DNA of 64,000 nucleotides from Caldilineae bacterium. GTDB lineage: Bacteria; Chloroflexota; Anaerolineae; DUEN01. Each line of letters opens with the position of its first letter. The stretch's first letter is position 1. The stretch is taken from the NCBI GenBank assembly GCA_011176545.1, contig DUEN01000103.1, positions 1 through 64,000 of the forward strand. Direction: 5' to 3'. The translations under genes and the position numbers were made by a program. The notes beneath the pieces were generated by a model. It had not been told where the DNA came from. It worked only from the letters and a program-made list of their open reading frames with translations, and searched no databases. Positions 17,044 through 25,341 of the stretch are shown here, piece by piece.

Positions 17044-18585
17044 TCACTCCTTTGGGATGCTCAACGAAGACTTATAAGCCTCCAGCTGGGCCTCCCGCCC
17101 GAGCTCCTCGGTGATCTCCTCCCAGCCGTTGTAGATCTGCTCCATGGTCTCCTCGAGCGTCAGCTCACCGGCCAGGAACTGGGAGATCGCCTTGTCCAGC
17201 ACGATCTGCTGATAGCGCTGGTTCTGCGGGATACGGAGGTCCAGCACCATGTTGGGGCTCTCCAGGCTGGCCTTGATGGCGCCCAGGTAGTCCTTAGCGG
17301 CCTCCTCGCTCATGCCGGCCTTGATCCACAGATCCAGGTTCTCGAACTGGGAGATGCGGTACGGGTTGAAGCCCGTCTTCCCGATGGTCACGTCCACGTT
17401 GGCCTGGGCCGGCTGGCTCATGTAGGACAGGAAGGCGTAGGCCGCGTCCTTAACCTTCGGATCCGCGGCTGCGTTAATGGCGCCCGACCAGCCGCCGAAG
17501 GCCGCGTACGGCGCGTGGTTCACGCCGTTGATCGCGTACGGGCAGAGCTCCTCATTGCACTCCTCGAACTGCATGGTCTCCCGGTTCAGCACCTTGGTGG
17601 TGCCGGGCAGGATCACCGCGCCCACCTTATCGATGACCTTGGAGGTCTCCGGATCGATGGCCAGGGTGCCGATGTCACCCCAGTCGATGGAGAGAGCACA
17701 GCGCCCGGAGGTGAACAGGGCTCGCGTGTCCCCCACGTCCAGGTTCAGCTCATCCGGCGGGCCGTAGTTCGTGGTCTCCTTGTAGATCTCCAGCGCACGG
17801 GCAAAAGCGTCGTTCTTGGTCAGCGGCTCCATGTTATCCAGCCGGAAGAACGAGCCCTGGCGCGTGCCCTTGCTCTGCAGGAACCCGGCCGCCACGGACC
17901 ACACCATCCAATAAGCCTGCGCGTTGCGCTTCTTGGAGATGCAGGAACCATAATCCGGCTCGCCGTCGCCATTCAGGTCCCGGCCATGGAAGGTCTTGGC
18001 GATGTTGAGGTAATCCTCCCAGGTCTCCGGCGGGGCCAGGCCCTCTTGCTCCAGCAGATCCTTCCGGTAGTAGACCATCTGGAAATCGCCGTCCAGCGGG
18101 ATCGTGTAGATACGGCCCTCATAGGTGGCGCTGAAGTTGCGGAAGAACGGGGCGATGTCCTCCCACTGGAGTGCCTCATCCGCCGCGATCCGGTCGGTCA
18201 GGTCCTCCAAATAGCCGGGGATGATGAAGTCCACCATCCACTGCGGGGCGAACACGAAGGCGTCGAAGCTGTTCGTCCCCGTGGCCAGATCCGTCAGGAT
18301 CTTCTGATACAGATCGCTGAAGGGGACGGTGATGACGTTGATCTTCGCGCCGGTCAGCTTCTCGAAGTCTGGACCGCGCCGCTGCAGCGGCTCGGCGATC
18401 TGGGGCCCCGTGAAGGTGACGATGTTCACCTCAATCCCTTCAAAGGGCTTGGCCTCTTCGGCCGGCGCGGCCTCCTCCTTTGGCACTTCCGCCGGTGCCG
18501 GCGTCACCATAGGCTGACAGGCACTGACCACCAGGACCAGGATGCCTATCAGGGATAGCAACAGGACGGACTTGTGACGCAACAT
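17044..18585 (-). CDS. Extracellular solute-binding lipoprotein of the second sugar ABC transporter
   Basis: A 513-residue lipoprotein. The signal segment SVLLLSLIGILVLVVSAC ends in the lipobox VSAC; a Glu/Ala/Pro-rich linker follows. The body is a family-1 solute-binding protein (FSDLYQKILTDLATGTNSFD, YTIPLDGDFQMVYYRKDLL, LFTSGRCALSIDWGDIG). The ATG at 18585 has an AAGGAGGGG ribosome site. It heads a three-gene operon transcribed leftwards from a promoter near 18900, leaving a leader of about 280 nt. The imported sugar is not known; there is no regulator or hydrolase in this operon. Confidence 0.92.
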   Translation of the reverse strand: MLRHKSVLLLSLIGILVLVVSACQPMVTPAPAEVPKEEAAPAEEAKPFEGIEVNIVTFTGPQIAEPLQRRGPDFEKLTGAKINVITVPFSDLYQKILTDLATGTNSFDAFVFAPQWMVDFIIPGYLEDLTDRIAADEALQWEDIAPFFRNFSATYEGRIYTIPLDGDFQMVYYRKDLLEQEGLAPPETWEDYLNIAKTFHGRDLNGDGEPDYGSCISKKRNAQAYWMVWSVAAGFLQSKGTRQGSFFRLDNMEPLTKNDAFARALEIYKETTNYGPPDELNLDVGDTRALFTSGRCALSIDWGDIGTLAIDPETSKVIDKVGAVILPGTTKVLNRETMQFEECNEELCPYAINGVNHAPYAAFGGWSGAINAAADPKVKDAAYAFLSYMSQPAQANVDVTIGKTGFNPYRISQFENLDLWIKAGMSEEAAKDYLGAIKASLESPNMVLDLRIPQNQRYQQIVLDKAISQFLAGELTLEETMEQIYNGWEEITEELGREAQLEAYKSSLSIPKE

Positions 18586-18872
18586 GGTCTGCCCCTCCTT
18601 CTACAACGTTTTAGGCCCGGACCACTCGCTGTCCGGACCGGCCGATGATCCCAGAGCGCGCTAGCGGTCCACGCGCCCCTACCGCCAATCCGGGGGAGCT
18701 CGAAGCAAAAGATCGGCGGATCTCACTTCCTCAAGATGCTTCATGGATGACATGATTGGGTTCCAAACAGCGATCACAAGTTCAAAAGCGGCGACCAAGC
18801 GGATACAACTCGAAGCGAACAGTGGCTACATACCCAAGCACGTCGTCCACACTTCACGATGGGGGCACATTA

Positions 18873-18901
18873 AGTGTATAGCGATCAGGACGACCTGTCA
18901 A
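18873..18901 (-). promoter_or_regulatory. Probable promoter of the minus-strand sugar transporter operon
   Basis: On the minus strand, TTGACA (18896-18901) and TACACT (18873-18878) are 17 bp apart. The leader to the lipoprotein start is about 280 nt long and has no recognised operator. Confidence 0.55.
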
Positions 18902-18951
18902 GCCCTGGTTTCATCCACCGGAACAGCGCGGCTTATTTCTCCGCGAATGAC

Positions 18952-18979
18952 TTGACATATGTTTAGGAAAAGGTAATAT
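18952..18979 (+). promoter_or_regulatory. Probable promoter of the MoaD/globin cassette
   Basis: TTGACA (18952-18957) and TAATAT (18974-18979) are 16 bp apart on the plus strand. The predicted start near 18986 means that the in-frame ATG at 18986 cannot be the translation start, which supports ATG 19037. Confidence 0.6.
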
Positions 18980-19036
18980 GGAGACGTGCTCCGTATATCG
19001 GCTAAGTGGATCGTTAAACGGCCACGAAGCAGTCCC

Positions 19037-19315
19037 ATGCGAGTTCGAGTATACGCCACTTTGCGCGATCTATTGGGCGCGAGAGAAGTCACCCTGGATC
19101 TCGATGGCGAGACGCCGGTGCGAGAGGTGCTCCAGCGACTGACCGAGGCCTATCCGGCGCTGGCCGAGAAGCTGTGGGATGACCAGGGGAATCCCACAGG
19201 CTTCGTTCGCGTGTTGCTCAACGGCAGGCTACTGGAATACCTCGACGGGATGGATACCCTGGTCAAGGATACGGATGAGATCAGCCTCTTCCCGCCGGTC
19301 GGCGGCGGCCGGTGA
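19037..19315 (+). CDS. MoaD/ThiS-like beta-grasp protein
   Basis: A 92-residue protein with the ubiquitin-like fold of sulfur carriers such as MoaD, which supplies sulfur for molybdopterin or tungstopterin. It begins MRVRVYATLRDLLG, typical of MoaD, and ends DEISLFPPVGGGR. True MoaD ends in Gly-Gly; here an Arg follows the glycines, so activation would need removal of one residue or the protein may act differently. ATG 19037 is chosen because the longer frame from 18986 begins at the predicted transcription start. It overlaps the next frame by about 40 bp and heads a cassette facing an aldehyde ferredoxin oxidoreductase gene, an enzyme that needs such a cofactor. Confidence 0.85.
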   Translation: MRVRVYATLRDLLGAREVTLDLDGETPVREVLQRLTEAYPALAEKLWDDQGNPTGFVRVLLNGRLLEYLDGMDTLVKDTDEISLFPPVGGGR

Positions 19316-19565
19316 TGTCACGCTAAGACTGCGAGGCATCGGCGTCCGGCTGGTCACCGGATACCTCATCGACCTCGGCGGTCAGGAGATCATGCCCGGC
19401 TACGTTGTGGGGGATGGCTGGGAATCATACATCTCCCCAGGTGAGCCGGTGTACGTGGGCTCCATTCGGCTGGGTGTGACCGAGGTCCGATTTAAAGGCT
19501 CCCCCGAAGTCCTCGAACCGCTCCTGAGCCGGTTTGAGATGAAGGTGCTGCGTGCAGGCGGATGA
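19275..19565 (+). CDS. Small uncharacterised protein ending in Gly-Gly
   Basis: A short protein, 96 residues if it starts at ATG 19275 (AAGGAT 6-7 nt upstream), inside the end of the MoaD-like gene. The conserved-looking part begins around VTLRLRGIGVRLVTGYLIDLG and ends with FEMKVLRAGG. I do not recognise a family. The clear third-base periodicity, tight packing between two related genes and the absence of any gap argue that it is coding. Its C-terminal Leu-Arg-Ala-Gly-Gly resembles the tail of ubiquitin-like sulfur carriers or modifiers, so it could be a second carrier; this is only a suggestion. The first 13 residues overlap MoaD in another frame and may not be translated. Confidence 0.6.
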   Translation: MRSASSRRSAAAGDVTLRLRGIGVRLVTGYLIDLGGQEIMPGYVVGDGWESYISPGEPVYVGSIRLGVTEVRFKGSPEVLEPLLSRFEMKVLRAGG

Positions 19566-19587
19566 ACAGGACGAGAGGAGGTCGGAT

Positions 19588-20493
19588 TTGAGCGGAGCGA
19601 ATGGCCACCCCTCACCGATAGAGCTTACCGGATTGATGGCTCCCCCCGAGGAACAATGGCATCATCTGCGTAGCTTCCTGGATCTCAACCAGGCCGATCT
19701 GGACGCCATGGCCCAGACGGTCGAGATCCTTCTGCGTCACGGCCCAGAATTCGTCGTAGGCGCCTACGATCATCTGCTTCACTTCGAGGAGACGGCCGCG
19801 ATCCTGGGTTGGGAACAGGGTGCCGATCCGGAGCACCTGGCCGAGCGACGACGCTTCTTCACCATCTGGCTGGCGCGCACGCTAGGCATAGACCTCAGCG
19901 ACGATATGGCCCGGTATCTGTTTCGGGCCGGCAAATACCATGCCGGGCACGGGCCACGCCGCATCCACGTCCCGGAGATCTACGTGACCGGCGCGATCAG
20001 CCTGGTGCAAGCCAGCTTCGCTCGCTACCTGGCGGCCGAGATGACCGACGCGGCCTTGGTCGCGCAGGCCCTGGCGGGATGGAACAAGCTCCTCACCATG
20101 CATCTACATCTGATGAGCGTGGGCTATCGCGTGGCGCGGGACTGGGATGACGGGGAAATCCAGGTGACGGTCACTCTGTACGGCCGGATGCGCGCCATCG
20201 CCCAAGCCGAGCGCGTGACGCTGCGCGTGCCCGAGGATGCCCGCAGCGAACATGTGCTGCGTAAGTTCTTCAACTACTTCCCCGAGGCGCGGGCCGAGGT
20301 GTTCGACGTGGACTGGGAGGACGGCTACCGATTCGATGATCGCGGGACCCCATGGATGACCGTAGACCGGGTCTATCGTCCCCGGCATAACTGGAACATC
20401 CGGCTGAACGGGCGCAATCTGGAGTACATCGGCGGGTTGATGGCGCCCGTCCACGATGGGGATGAGGTGAACATCTTCCCACCGGGCCGATAA
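19588..20493 (+). CDS. Protoglobin-domain protein fused to a MoaD-like domain
   Basis: A 301-residue two-domain protein. Residues about 20-185 resemble the protoglobin/globin-sensor family: an all-helical region with FRAGKYHAGHGPRRIHVP followed by EIYVTGAISLVQASF, where the first His is in the place of the proximal heme ligand. From about residue 195 a beta-grasp MoaD-like domain follows (IQVTVTLYGRMRAIAQAERVT ... IRLNGRNLEYIGGL), ending DGDEVNIFPPGR without a terminal Gly-Gly, so it probably does not act as a sulfur donor. TTG 19588 is taken as start because AGGAGG lies 6 nt before it; a GTG at 19552 overlaps the previous gene and lacks a site. A role as gas or redox sensor linked to the molybdo/tungsto-enzyme is inference. 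Confidence 0.75.
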   Translation: MSGANGHPSPIELTGLMAPPEEQWHHLRSFLDLNQADLDAMAQTVEILLRHGPEFVVGAYDHLLHFEETAAILGWEQGADPEHLAERRRFFTIWLARTLGIDLSDDMARYLFRAGKYHAGHGPRRIHVPEIYVTGAISLVQASFARYLAAEMTDAALVAQALAGWNKLLTMHLHLMSVGYRVARDWDDGEIQVTVTLYGRMRAIAQAERVTLRVPEDARSEHVLRKFFNYFPEARAEVFDVDWEDGYRFDDRGTPWMTVDRVYRPRHNWNIRLNGRNLEYIGGLMAPVHDGDEVNIFPPGR

Positions 20494-20510
20494 ATTCCCG
20501 GAGAGAGCAG

Positions 20511-20747
20511 TAGGGGCGCAGCACCGCTGCGCCTCATGCTCATCAAGTTAACAGCATGTGTAGGGACAGCCCTTATGGCTGTCCTGAATCTGGAGGTATC
20601 GGTAGGCAACACGATCCTCTGTAGGAGCGACCGGCCGGTCGCTCCTACATTATGTAAAGGCAATACGCGCGTTGTCTCTACGTTTCTGTCATGTATACCA
20701 ATTATGAGCGATTATCATGCAATAGGGGCGCACGGCCGTGCGCCCCT
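20511..20747. repeat. Cluster of four different GC palindromes
   Basis: This 300-bp space between the globin-MoaD gene and the end of the aldehyde oxidoreductase gene holds four inverted repeats: 20515-20533 (GGCGCAGC type), 20564-20584 (GGACAGCC type), a perfect 30-bp palindrome at 20620-20649 (TGTAGGAGCGACCGG and complement), and a perfect 24-bp palindrome at 20724-20747 (AGGGGCGCACGG and complement). They look like REP-type intergenic repeats; some may act as terminators for the two convergent genes. No gene is seen. Confidence 0.8.
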
Positions 20748-20799
20748 GCGTTTCTGTCGGATATGTTGAGGGCTCAGCGGCGCCGAACCCTCGCCATCA

Positions 20800-22617
20800 T
20801 CATAGGATCCCCAGCTCCTTCAGCTTGCTCTCCGGCACCACGCCGTTCTCCCAGCCGCGCGCCCGATAGTACTCCTCCAGCATCTTATCCAGCTCGCAGA
20901 CATGCCCCTTGGAGCCCGACTCCTGCGATGGCTCCTCCAGGAAGCGGGCCGGCAACGTATCGTCCTTGCCATCGAACCCGCAGAGGTTGTTATAATACCG
21001 CTCCAGGTTGTAGATCCGCTCGCCGGTCTTGAGCACATCGTCCGCGGTGAAGGGCACGCCGACGAAGGTCGAATACTGCTGGGCGTACTCCTCGGCGCCC
21101 TCGGCGAAGGCCGAGAATTTGCAGATATCCAGGCTATCGGAGAAGGCGTGCAGGTCCTGTAAGGTCTTCAACAGCTCGCCCTTGCCCTCCCAGGCCAGTG
21201 GATCGGTCTTCAGCGGGATCAGGCCCAGCTCGCTGGCGGGAGTGTAGCCGCGCAGGTGGCAGGCGCCGCGGTTGCTGGTGGCGTAGGCCACACCCATGCC
21301 TTTCAGGCCGCGCGGGTCATAGGCCGGGATCCCCATCCCCTTGACGGCCATGGCCAGCTCGGGATGGCCCAGCTTCTCCGCGGCCGCGCCCGTGCCCTCA
21401 GCCAAGATATCGCCGATCCCCTCGCGGAAGGCGATCTTGCGCATCAGCTCCACCATGCCGTGGGCATCGCCCCAGGAGAGGCCCTCGCCTTCAGCGGCGT
21501 AGCCGCGCTGGGTATATTCCATATACATGGCCAGCACATCGCCGATCTCAATGGCGTCATAGCCCCAGTCGTTGCATCGATCGATCATATAGGCGATGGC
21601 GCAGGCATCATCGTTGCCGCACATCGCGCCCAGCGACCACGCCGGCTCGTATTCCAAGCTCTCCATATGGATCTTGAAGTCGCCTTCCTTAACCTCGACC
21701 TCCTTCTTGCAGGCCACGGGACAGGCGTGGCAGGTGGGGTTCTTGACCAGGATATGTTCCTTCACCCACTCGCCGCTGATCTTCTCGCCCTTCTCGCCGA
21801 AGCTAGTCGTCTGCGCGTTACGCGTCGGCAGGGCGCCCATATTGTTGGTAATGTTCATCAGCACGTTGGTGCCGTAGACCGAGAGGCCGCCCTTGCGCGG
21901 CGCGGTTACGTTCGCCTCGTCCATGATAGTAGCCAACGCCCGTCGATGGGCCTCCCGGAAACCATCCCGGTCCTTCGGCCGTGGCCGATCCTCATGCTTC
22001 CCCCTGATGACGATGGCCTTTAGCTTCTTGCTGCCGCCCACACAGCCGGTGCCACCACGCCCTGAGGCCCGGTCGTTCTCGTTGACCCAGCAAGCGAACT
22101 TAACCAGGTTCTCGCCCGCCTGGCCGATGGCGATGATGCTCAGGTTCTCCTCGCCATGGCGCTCCTGCAGGATCTTGACAGTCTCGTGGACCCCCTTGCC
22201 CCACAGATCACTGGCGTCCCGCAGCTCGACCTGGCCGTTCTCCACGTAGGCGTAGACCGGCTTCTCCGCCTTGCCCTTAAAGACCAGCCCATCGAAGCCC
22301 GCCCATTTCAGCCGGGCGGCTGACCAGCCGCCATGATGGGAGTCAACGATGGTCCCCGTGAGCGGCGACTTGGTCACAATAGCCATGCGCCCGCTCATGT
22401 TGACATCCGTGCCGGTCAACGGGCCGGTCATGAAGCACAGGATGTTGTCCGGTGATAGGGGATCTACCTGCGGGCCGTTGTCGAACACGTACTTCACGCC
22501 CAGCCCGCGTCCGCCGATGTATTTGCGGGCGTCTTCCTCATCGATTGGCCTGTAATCGACTTTGCCTGTGGTCAGGTCGATCCAGGCCACCCGGTTGGCA
22601 TATCCGCCTAGTTCCAT
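20800..22617 (-). CDS. Aldehyde ferredoxin oxidoreductase (tungsten-type, AOR family)
   Basis: A 605-residue cytoplasmic oxidoreductase of the AOR family, which oxidises aldehydes to acids with ferredoxin as electron acceptor, using bis-tungstopterin and one [4Fe-4S] cluster. The N-terminal part has YIGGRGLGVKYVFD and SGRMAIVTKSPLTG; the cluster ligands are the C-x2-C-x3-C motif in TCHACPVAC plus a late Cys in SLDICKFSAF. The cofactor-binding region DPRGLKGMGVAYATSNRGACH is also present. ATG 22617 has a GGGGG-rich ribosome site (AAAGGGGGTGC). It converges with the MoaD cassette on the other strand. Tungsten versus molybdenum, and the physiological aldehyde, cannot be read from sequence. Confidence 0.93.
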   Translation of the reverse strand: MELGGYANRVAWIDLTTGKVDYRPIDEEDARKYIGGRGLGVKYVFDNGPQVDPLSPDNILCFMTGPLTGTDVNMSGRMAIVTKSPLTGTIVDSHHGGWSAARLKWAGFDGLVFKGKAEKPVYAYVENGQVELRDASDLWGKGVHETVKILQERHGEENLSIIAIGQAGENLVKFACWVNENDRASGRGGTGCVGGSKKLKAIVIRGKHEDRPRPKDRDGFREAHRRALATIMDEANVTAPRKGGLSVYGTNVLMNITNNMGALPTRNAQTTSFGEKGEKISGEWVKEHILVKNPTCHACPVACKKEVEVKEGDFKIHMESLEYEPAWSLGAMCGNDDACAIAYMIDRCNDWGYDAIEIGDVLAMYMEYTQRGYAAEGEGLSWGDAHGMVELMRKIAFREGIGDILAEGTGAAAEKLGHPELAMAVKGMGIPAYDPRGLKGMGVAYATSNRGACHLRGYTPASELGLIPLKTDPLAWEGKGELLKTLQDLHAFSDSLDICKFSAFAEGAEEYAQQYSTFVGVPFTADDVLKTGERIYNLERYYNNLCGFDGKDDTLPARFLEEPSQESGSKGHVCELDKMLEEYYRARGWENGVVPESKLKELGIL

Positions 22618-22728
22618 GATGCACCCCCTTTCTGGAGATCACAGACCGAACGCGCCTGATTGATTAAGGAGGCTCTGCTATCAAGGTGGCTTTTAAAAAT
22701 TGGGCAAGGGGAAAAGCGATGCAAGCAC

Positions 22729-22757
22729 ATTATATACCAACCCATCAGGCGACGCAA
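22729..22757 (-). promoter_or_regulatory. Possible promoter of the aldehyde oxidoreductase gene
   Basis: On the minus strand TATAAT (22729-22734) has a weak TTGCGT (22752-22757) 17 bp upstream. The leader would be about 105 nt. The 22618-22954 space otherwise shows only an A/T-rich stretch and the upstream region of pgi. Confidence 0.45.
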
Positions 22758-22954
22758 GGCATTTGACGATGCGGCGGCGTAACCTTTTCAGTGAAAATTG
22801 CTGCAAGGGGCTTTAAGGGGCCCTTATTCCCCGTCCCCATGAAACCCCTGAGCCAGCTTTCACTTCGCCTTCCGCGCCAAGCGTGGTAAGATATGACGAT
22901 GTAGCATGTCGCCAGAATGTAGACCTATATCGAGCAACGTCGAGGGGGAAAACG

Positions 22955-24658
22955 ATGCAGAGTGACATCCATCTCATGGTCCAATCGCGAGCTGCGTTGA
23001 GAAAGCTGGAACCCGCCGTCCAACGTCGTCTGGAGGACGCTGCCCACATCGTGGAGCGAATCTGGGCGAGGGACGCGAGTCTATGGAAAGACGAGCCCAG
23101 CCATCAAAAGATTATCCGCAACCGGCTGGGATGGCTGGATATCGCCGGGAAGATGCGAGAGCGCGTTGACGAGCTGAAGGCCCTGGCTCACGAGGTGTGG
23201 TCGGAGGGCTTTCGGGATGTCTTGCTCCTGGGCATGGGTGGGAGCAGCCTGTGCGTCGAGGTATTTCGCCAGGTCTACGGTCCGCAGCCGAACGCGCCCC
23301 GGTTATGGGTGCTGGATACCACTCATCCGGACACCATTCGCAGGCTGGAGAAACAGATCGATTTGGAACGTACGCTCTTCATCGTCTCCAGTAAGGCAGG
23401 GACGACCACGGAGACCCGCTCGTTCGAGGCCTATTTCCTCGATCAGGTCCGTAAGCACCGTGGAGAGGAAGCAGGGCGACAGTTCATCGCCATCACCGAT
23501 CCGGACACGCCATTGGCCGCGTTCGCCAGGGAGCAGCATTATCGGCATCTCTTCCTGAATCCGCCGGATATCGGCGGGCGATATTCCGGGCTCTCCTACT
23601 TCGGGCAAGTCCCCGCGGCCCTGGCCGGCATCGACATCGCCAGGATGCTCGATCAGGCGGAGGTGATGATCCAGGCGTGCAAGCCACACGTGCCCGCACA
23701 GGAGAACCCGGGAGCGTGGCTGGGCGTCATCATGGGGGAGGCAGCGCTGGCCGGCCGAGACAAGCTGACCATCATCGTCCCGCCGCAACTGGCGAGCTTC
23801 GGACTGTGGGTGGAACAGCTTCTCGCCGAGAGTACGGGCAAGGAGGGCAAGGGGATCGTGCCGATCGCTGGCGAGGAGGTGGGGCCGCCGGACGTGTACG
23901 GGGACGATCGCCTGTTCGTGTATCTGACGGTTGAGGGGGCGCACGGTCTGGATGACCGGGTGGCCGCGCTGGAGGAGGCCGGACATCCGGTGGTGTACCT
24001 GCACATGCCCGGCATCTCCTGGATCGGCGCTGAGTTTTATCGCTGGGAGATAGCGACGGCCGTGGCGGGAGCCATCCTGGGCATCAACCCGTTCGATGAG
24101 CCCAATGTGGCGGAGTCTAAGGAGAATACCCGAAAGGCGCTGGAGCGCTATACCGCGGAGGGACGTCTTCCCGAGGAGGAGCCTGCCCTGGTCGCGAACG
24201 GCGTGGCGCTCTATGGTCAGGGGGTCCAGGCGGATTCCTGGGAGGAAGCCTTGCGGGCACATCTGCGCCAGGCGCGGCCGGGTGAGTACGTTGCCTTCAT
24301 GGCCTACCTGGACTCCGCCGGCCTCTATGAGGATACATTGCAGGCGATCCGTCTGAAGGTACGGGAGGCGCTGCGGGTCGCCACTACCCTGGGTTACGGA
24401 CCGCGATTTCTGCACTCCACGGGCCAGCTCCATAAGGGCGGCCCTGACAGCGGCGTGTTCGTGCAGATCACGGACGGGGCGGAGGATCTCCCGATCCCAG
24501 GGAAGCCCTATACGTTCGGTACATTGATCGCCGCGCAGGCGTTGGGGGATCTCCAATCGTTACGGGCACGAGGCCGGCGGGTGATCCGGCTGCATCTGAA
24601 GCGGGACACGACAGAGGGCCTGGAGCGCGTCCTGCGGGCGGTAGAGGACCTAAAATAG
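22955..24658 (+). CDS. pgi: Glucose-6-phosphate isomerase
   Basis: A 567-residue glycolytic enzyme interconverting glucose 6-phosphate and fructose 6-phosphate. It has two SIS domains: the first with LLGMGGSSLCVEVF and the phosphate-binding stretch FIVSSKAGTTTETRSFE, the second with LHSTGQLHKGGPDSGVF. It resembles the isomerase half of the fused transaldolase/isomerase proteins found in several bacteria, but no transaldolase domain is present here. ATG 22955 follows GAGGGGG at about 7 nt; a longer in-frame start at 22883 adds 24 residues without similarity to the family. It is monocistronic, followed by a 32-bp palindrome. Confidence 0.92.
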   Translation: MQSDIHLMVQSRAALRKLEPAVQRRLEDAAHIVERIWARDASLWKDEPSHQKIIRNRLGWLDIAGKMRERVDELKALAHEVWSEGFRDVLLLGMGGSSLCVEVFRQVYGPQPNAPRLWVLDTTHPDTIRRLEKQIDLERTLFIVSSKAGTTTETRSFEAYFLDQVRKHRGEEAGRQFIAITDPDTPLAAFAREQHYRHLFLNPPDIGGRYSGLSYFGQVPAALAGIDIARMLDQAEVMIQACKPHVPAQENPGAWLGVIMGEAALAGRDKLTIIVPPQLASFGLWVEQLLAESTGKEGKGIVPIAGEEVGPPDVYGDDRLFVYLTVEGAHGLDDRVAALEEAGHPVVYLHMPGISWIGAEFYRWEIATAVAGAILGINPFDEPNVAESKENTRKALERYTAEGRLPEEEPALVANGVALYGQGVQADSWEEALRAHLRQARPGEYVAFMAYLDSAGLYEDTLQAIRLKVREALRVATTLGYGPRFLHSTGQLHKGGPDSGVFVQITDGAEDLPIPGKPYTFGTLIAAQALGDLQSLRARGRRVIRLHLKRDTTEGLERVLRAVEDLK

Positions 24659-24667
24659 CGAAATAGC

Positions 24668-24699
24668 ACGGAGGGGCGATTCATGAATCGCCCCTCCGT
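24668..24699. repeat. Perfect 32-bp palindrome between convergent genes
   Basis: ACGGAGGGGCGATTCA is followed directly by its exact reverse complement. It fills the space between the stops of pgi and the OsmC gene, so it can serve as a terminator in both directions. Its GGGGCGA core is similar to other intergenic palindromes here. Confidence 0.85.
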
Positions 24700-24705
24700 C
24701 TCCCG

Positions 24706-25143
24706 TCAGCCTCTCCGAGATCTCTCTTCGCCGTCTACGATTTCGAAATCACTGGTGACCTTCACGGTGGGCTTCAGCGTGTTGAGCACGGAGCAGTACT
24801 TCTCCTCGGAGAGCTGGATGGCCCGCTCTACCTTTCTCGGGTTCACCGGGCCTTTGACGATGTAGTGAAGATGGATGCTGGTGAACGCGTAGGGCGGATC
24901 CGACATCTGTTCACCCGTGCAGAGGACCTCCAGCCCCTCCATCGGCTCCCGCTGCTTGGTGAGGATCATGACCACGTCGTAGGCGGAGCAGGAGGCGGCC
25001 GCCAGGAGCAGTAGGTCGGACGGTTTCAGCCCATCCCATTCCGGCTCCCGCTCTGGCCAGCTCCCCATGACGAGCGGGTGACCGAGGGAATCCACCCCCG
25101 TCATCAACTGCGACGCGACCCACTTGACCGCTACAGTGCCCAT
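24706..25143 (-). CDS. OsmC/Ohr family protein
   Basis: A 145-residue thiol peroxidase-like protein of the OsmC/Ohr family, which reduces organic hydroperoxides in the cytoplasm. The two redox Cys expected for the family are in LLLAAASCSAYDVV and EEKYCSVLNTL. ATG 25143 has AGGAGG a few bases upstream; an in-frame start 27 codons earlier would run across a GC palindrome (25167-25185) and is rejected. It stands alone on the minus strand, convergent to pgi. Substrate and reductant are unknown. Confidence 0.88.
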   Translation of the reverse strand: MGTVAVKWVASQLMTGVDSLGHPLVMGSWPEREPEWDGLKPSDLLLLAAASCSAYDVVMILTKQREPMEGLEVLCTGEQMSDPPYAFTSIHLHYIVKGPVNPRKVERAIQLSEEKYCSVLNTLKPTVKVTSDFEIVDGEERSRRG

Positions 25144-25166
25144 GAAGACCTCCTCTACATCTGGGA

Positions 25167-25185
25167 GGCGCAGCGGTGCTGCGCC
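25167..25185. repeat. GC palindrome of the GGCGCAGC family
   Basis: GGCGCAGC and GCTGCGCC around GGT, followed by CCCTAC. It lies directly upstream of the OsmC gene and matches the repeats at 20515 and 63332. Confidence 0.65.
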
Positions 25186-25341
25186 CCTACATCTCTGATC
25201 TGAAATATCGCCGGGACAACGCATACATTATCCGCACCCCGGTCTGAATGCTACGTAAGGACATCATTGCTACGATATCGTCCATGTCGATATGAACGTC
25301 CGAGATATCCCGACATCTCATGCGATCAAACGTCTCCCTAC

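Noticed and set aside
17017-18558. A 513-codon open frame on the plus strand, antisense to the binding-protein gene
   Set aside because: It mirrors the lipoprotein gene in high-GC sequence, has no recognisable domain or ribosome site, and the minus-strand product has a signal peptide and clear family motifs.
18743-18955. A 70-codon plus-strand frame between the transporter and the MoaD cassette
   Set aside because: It spans the divergent promoter region, lacks a ribosome site, and has no recognisable similarity.
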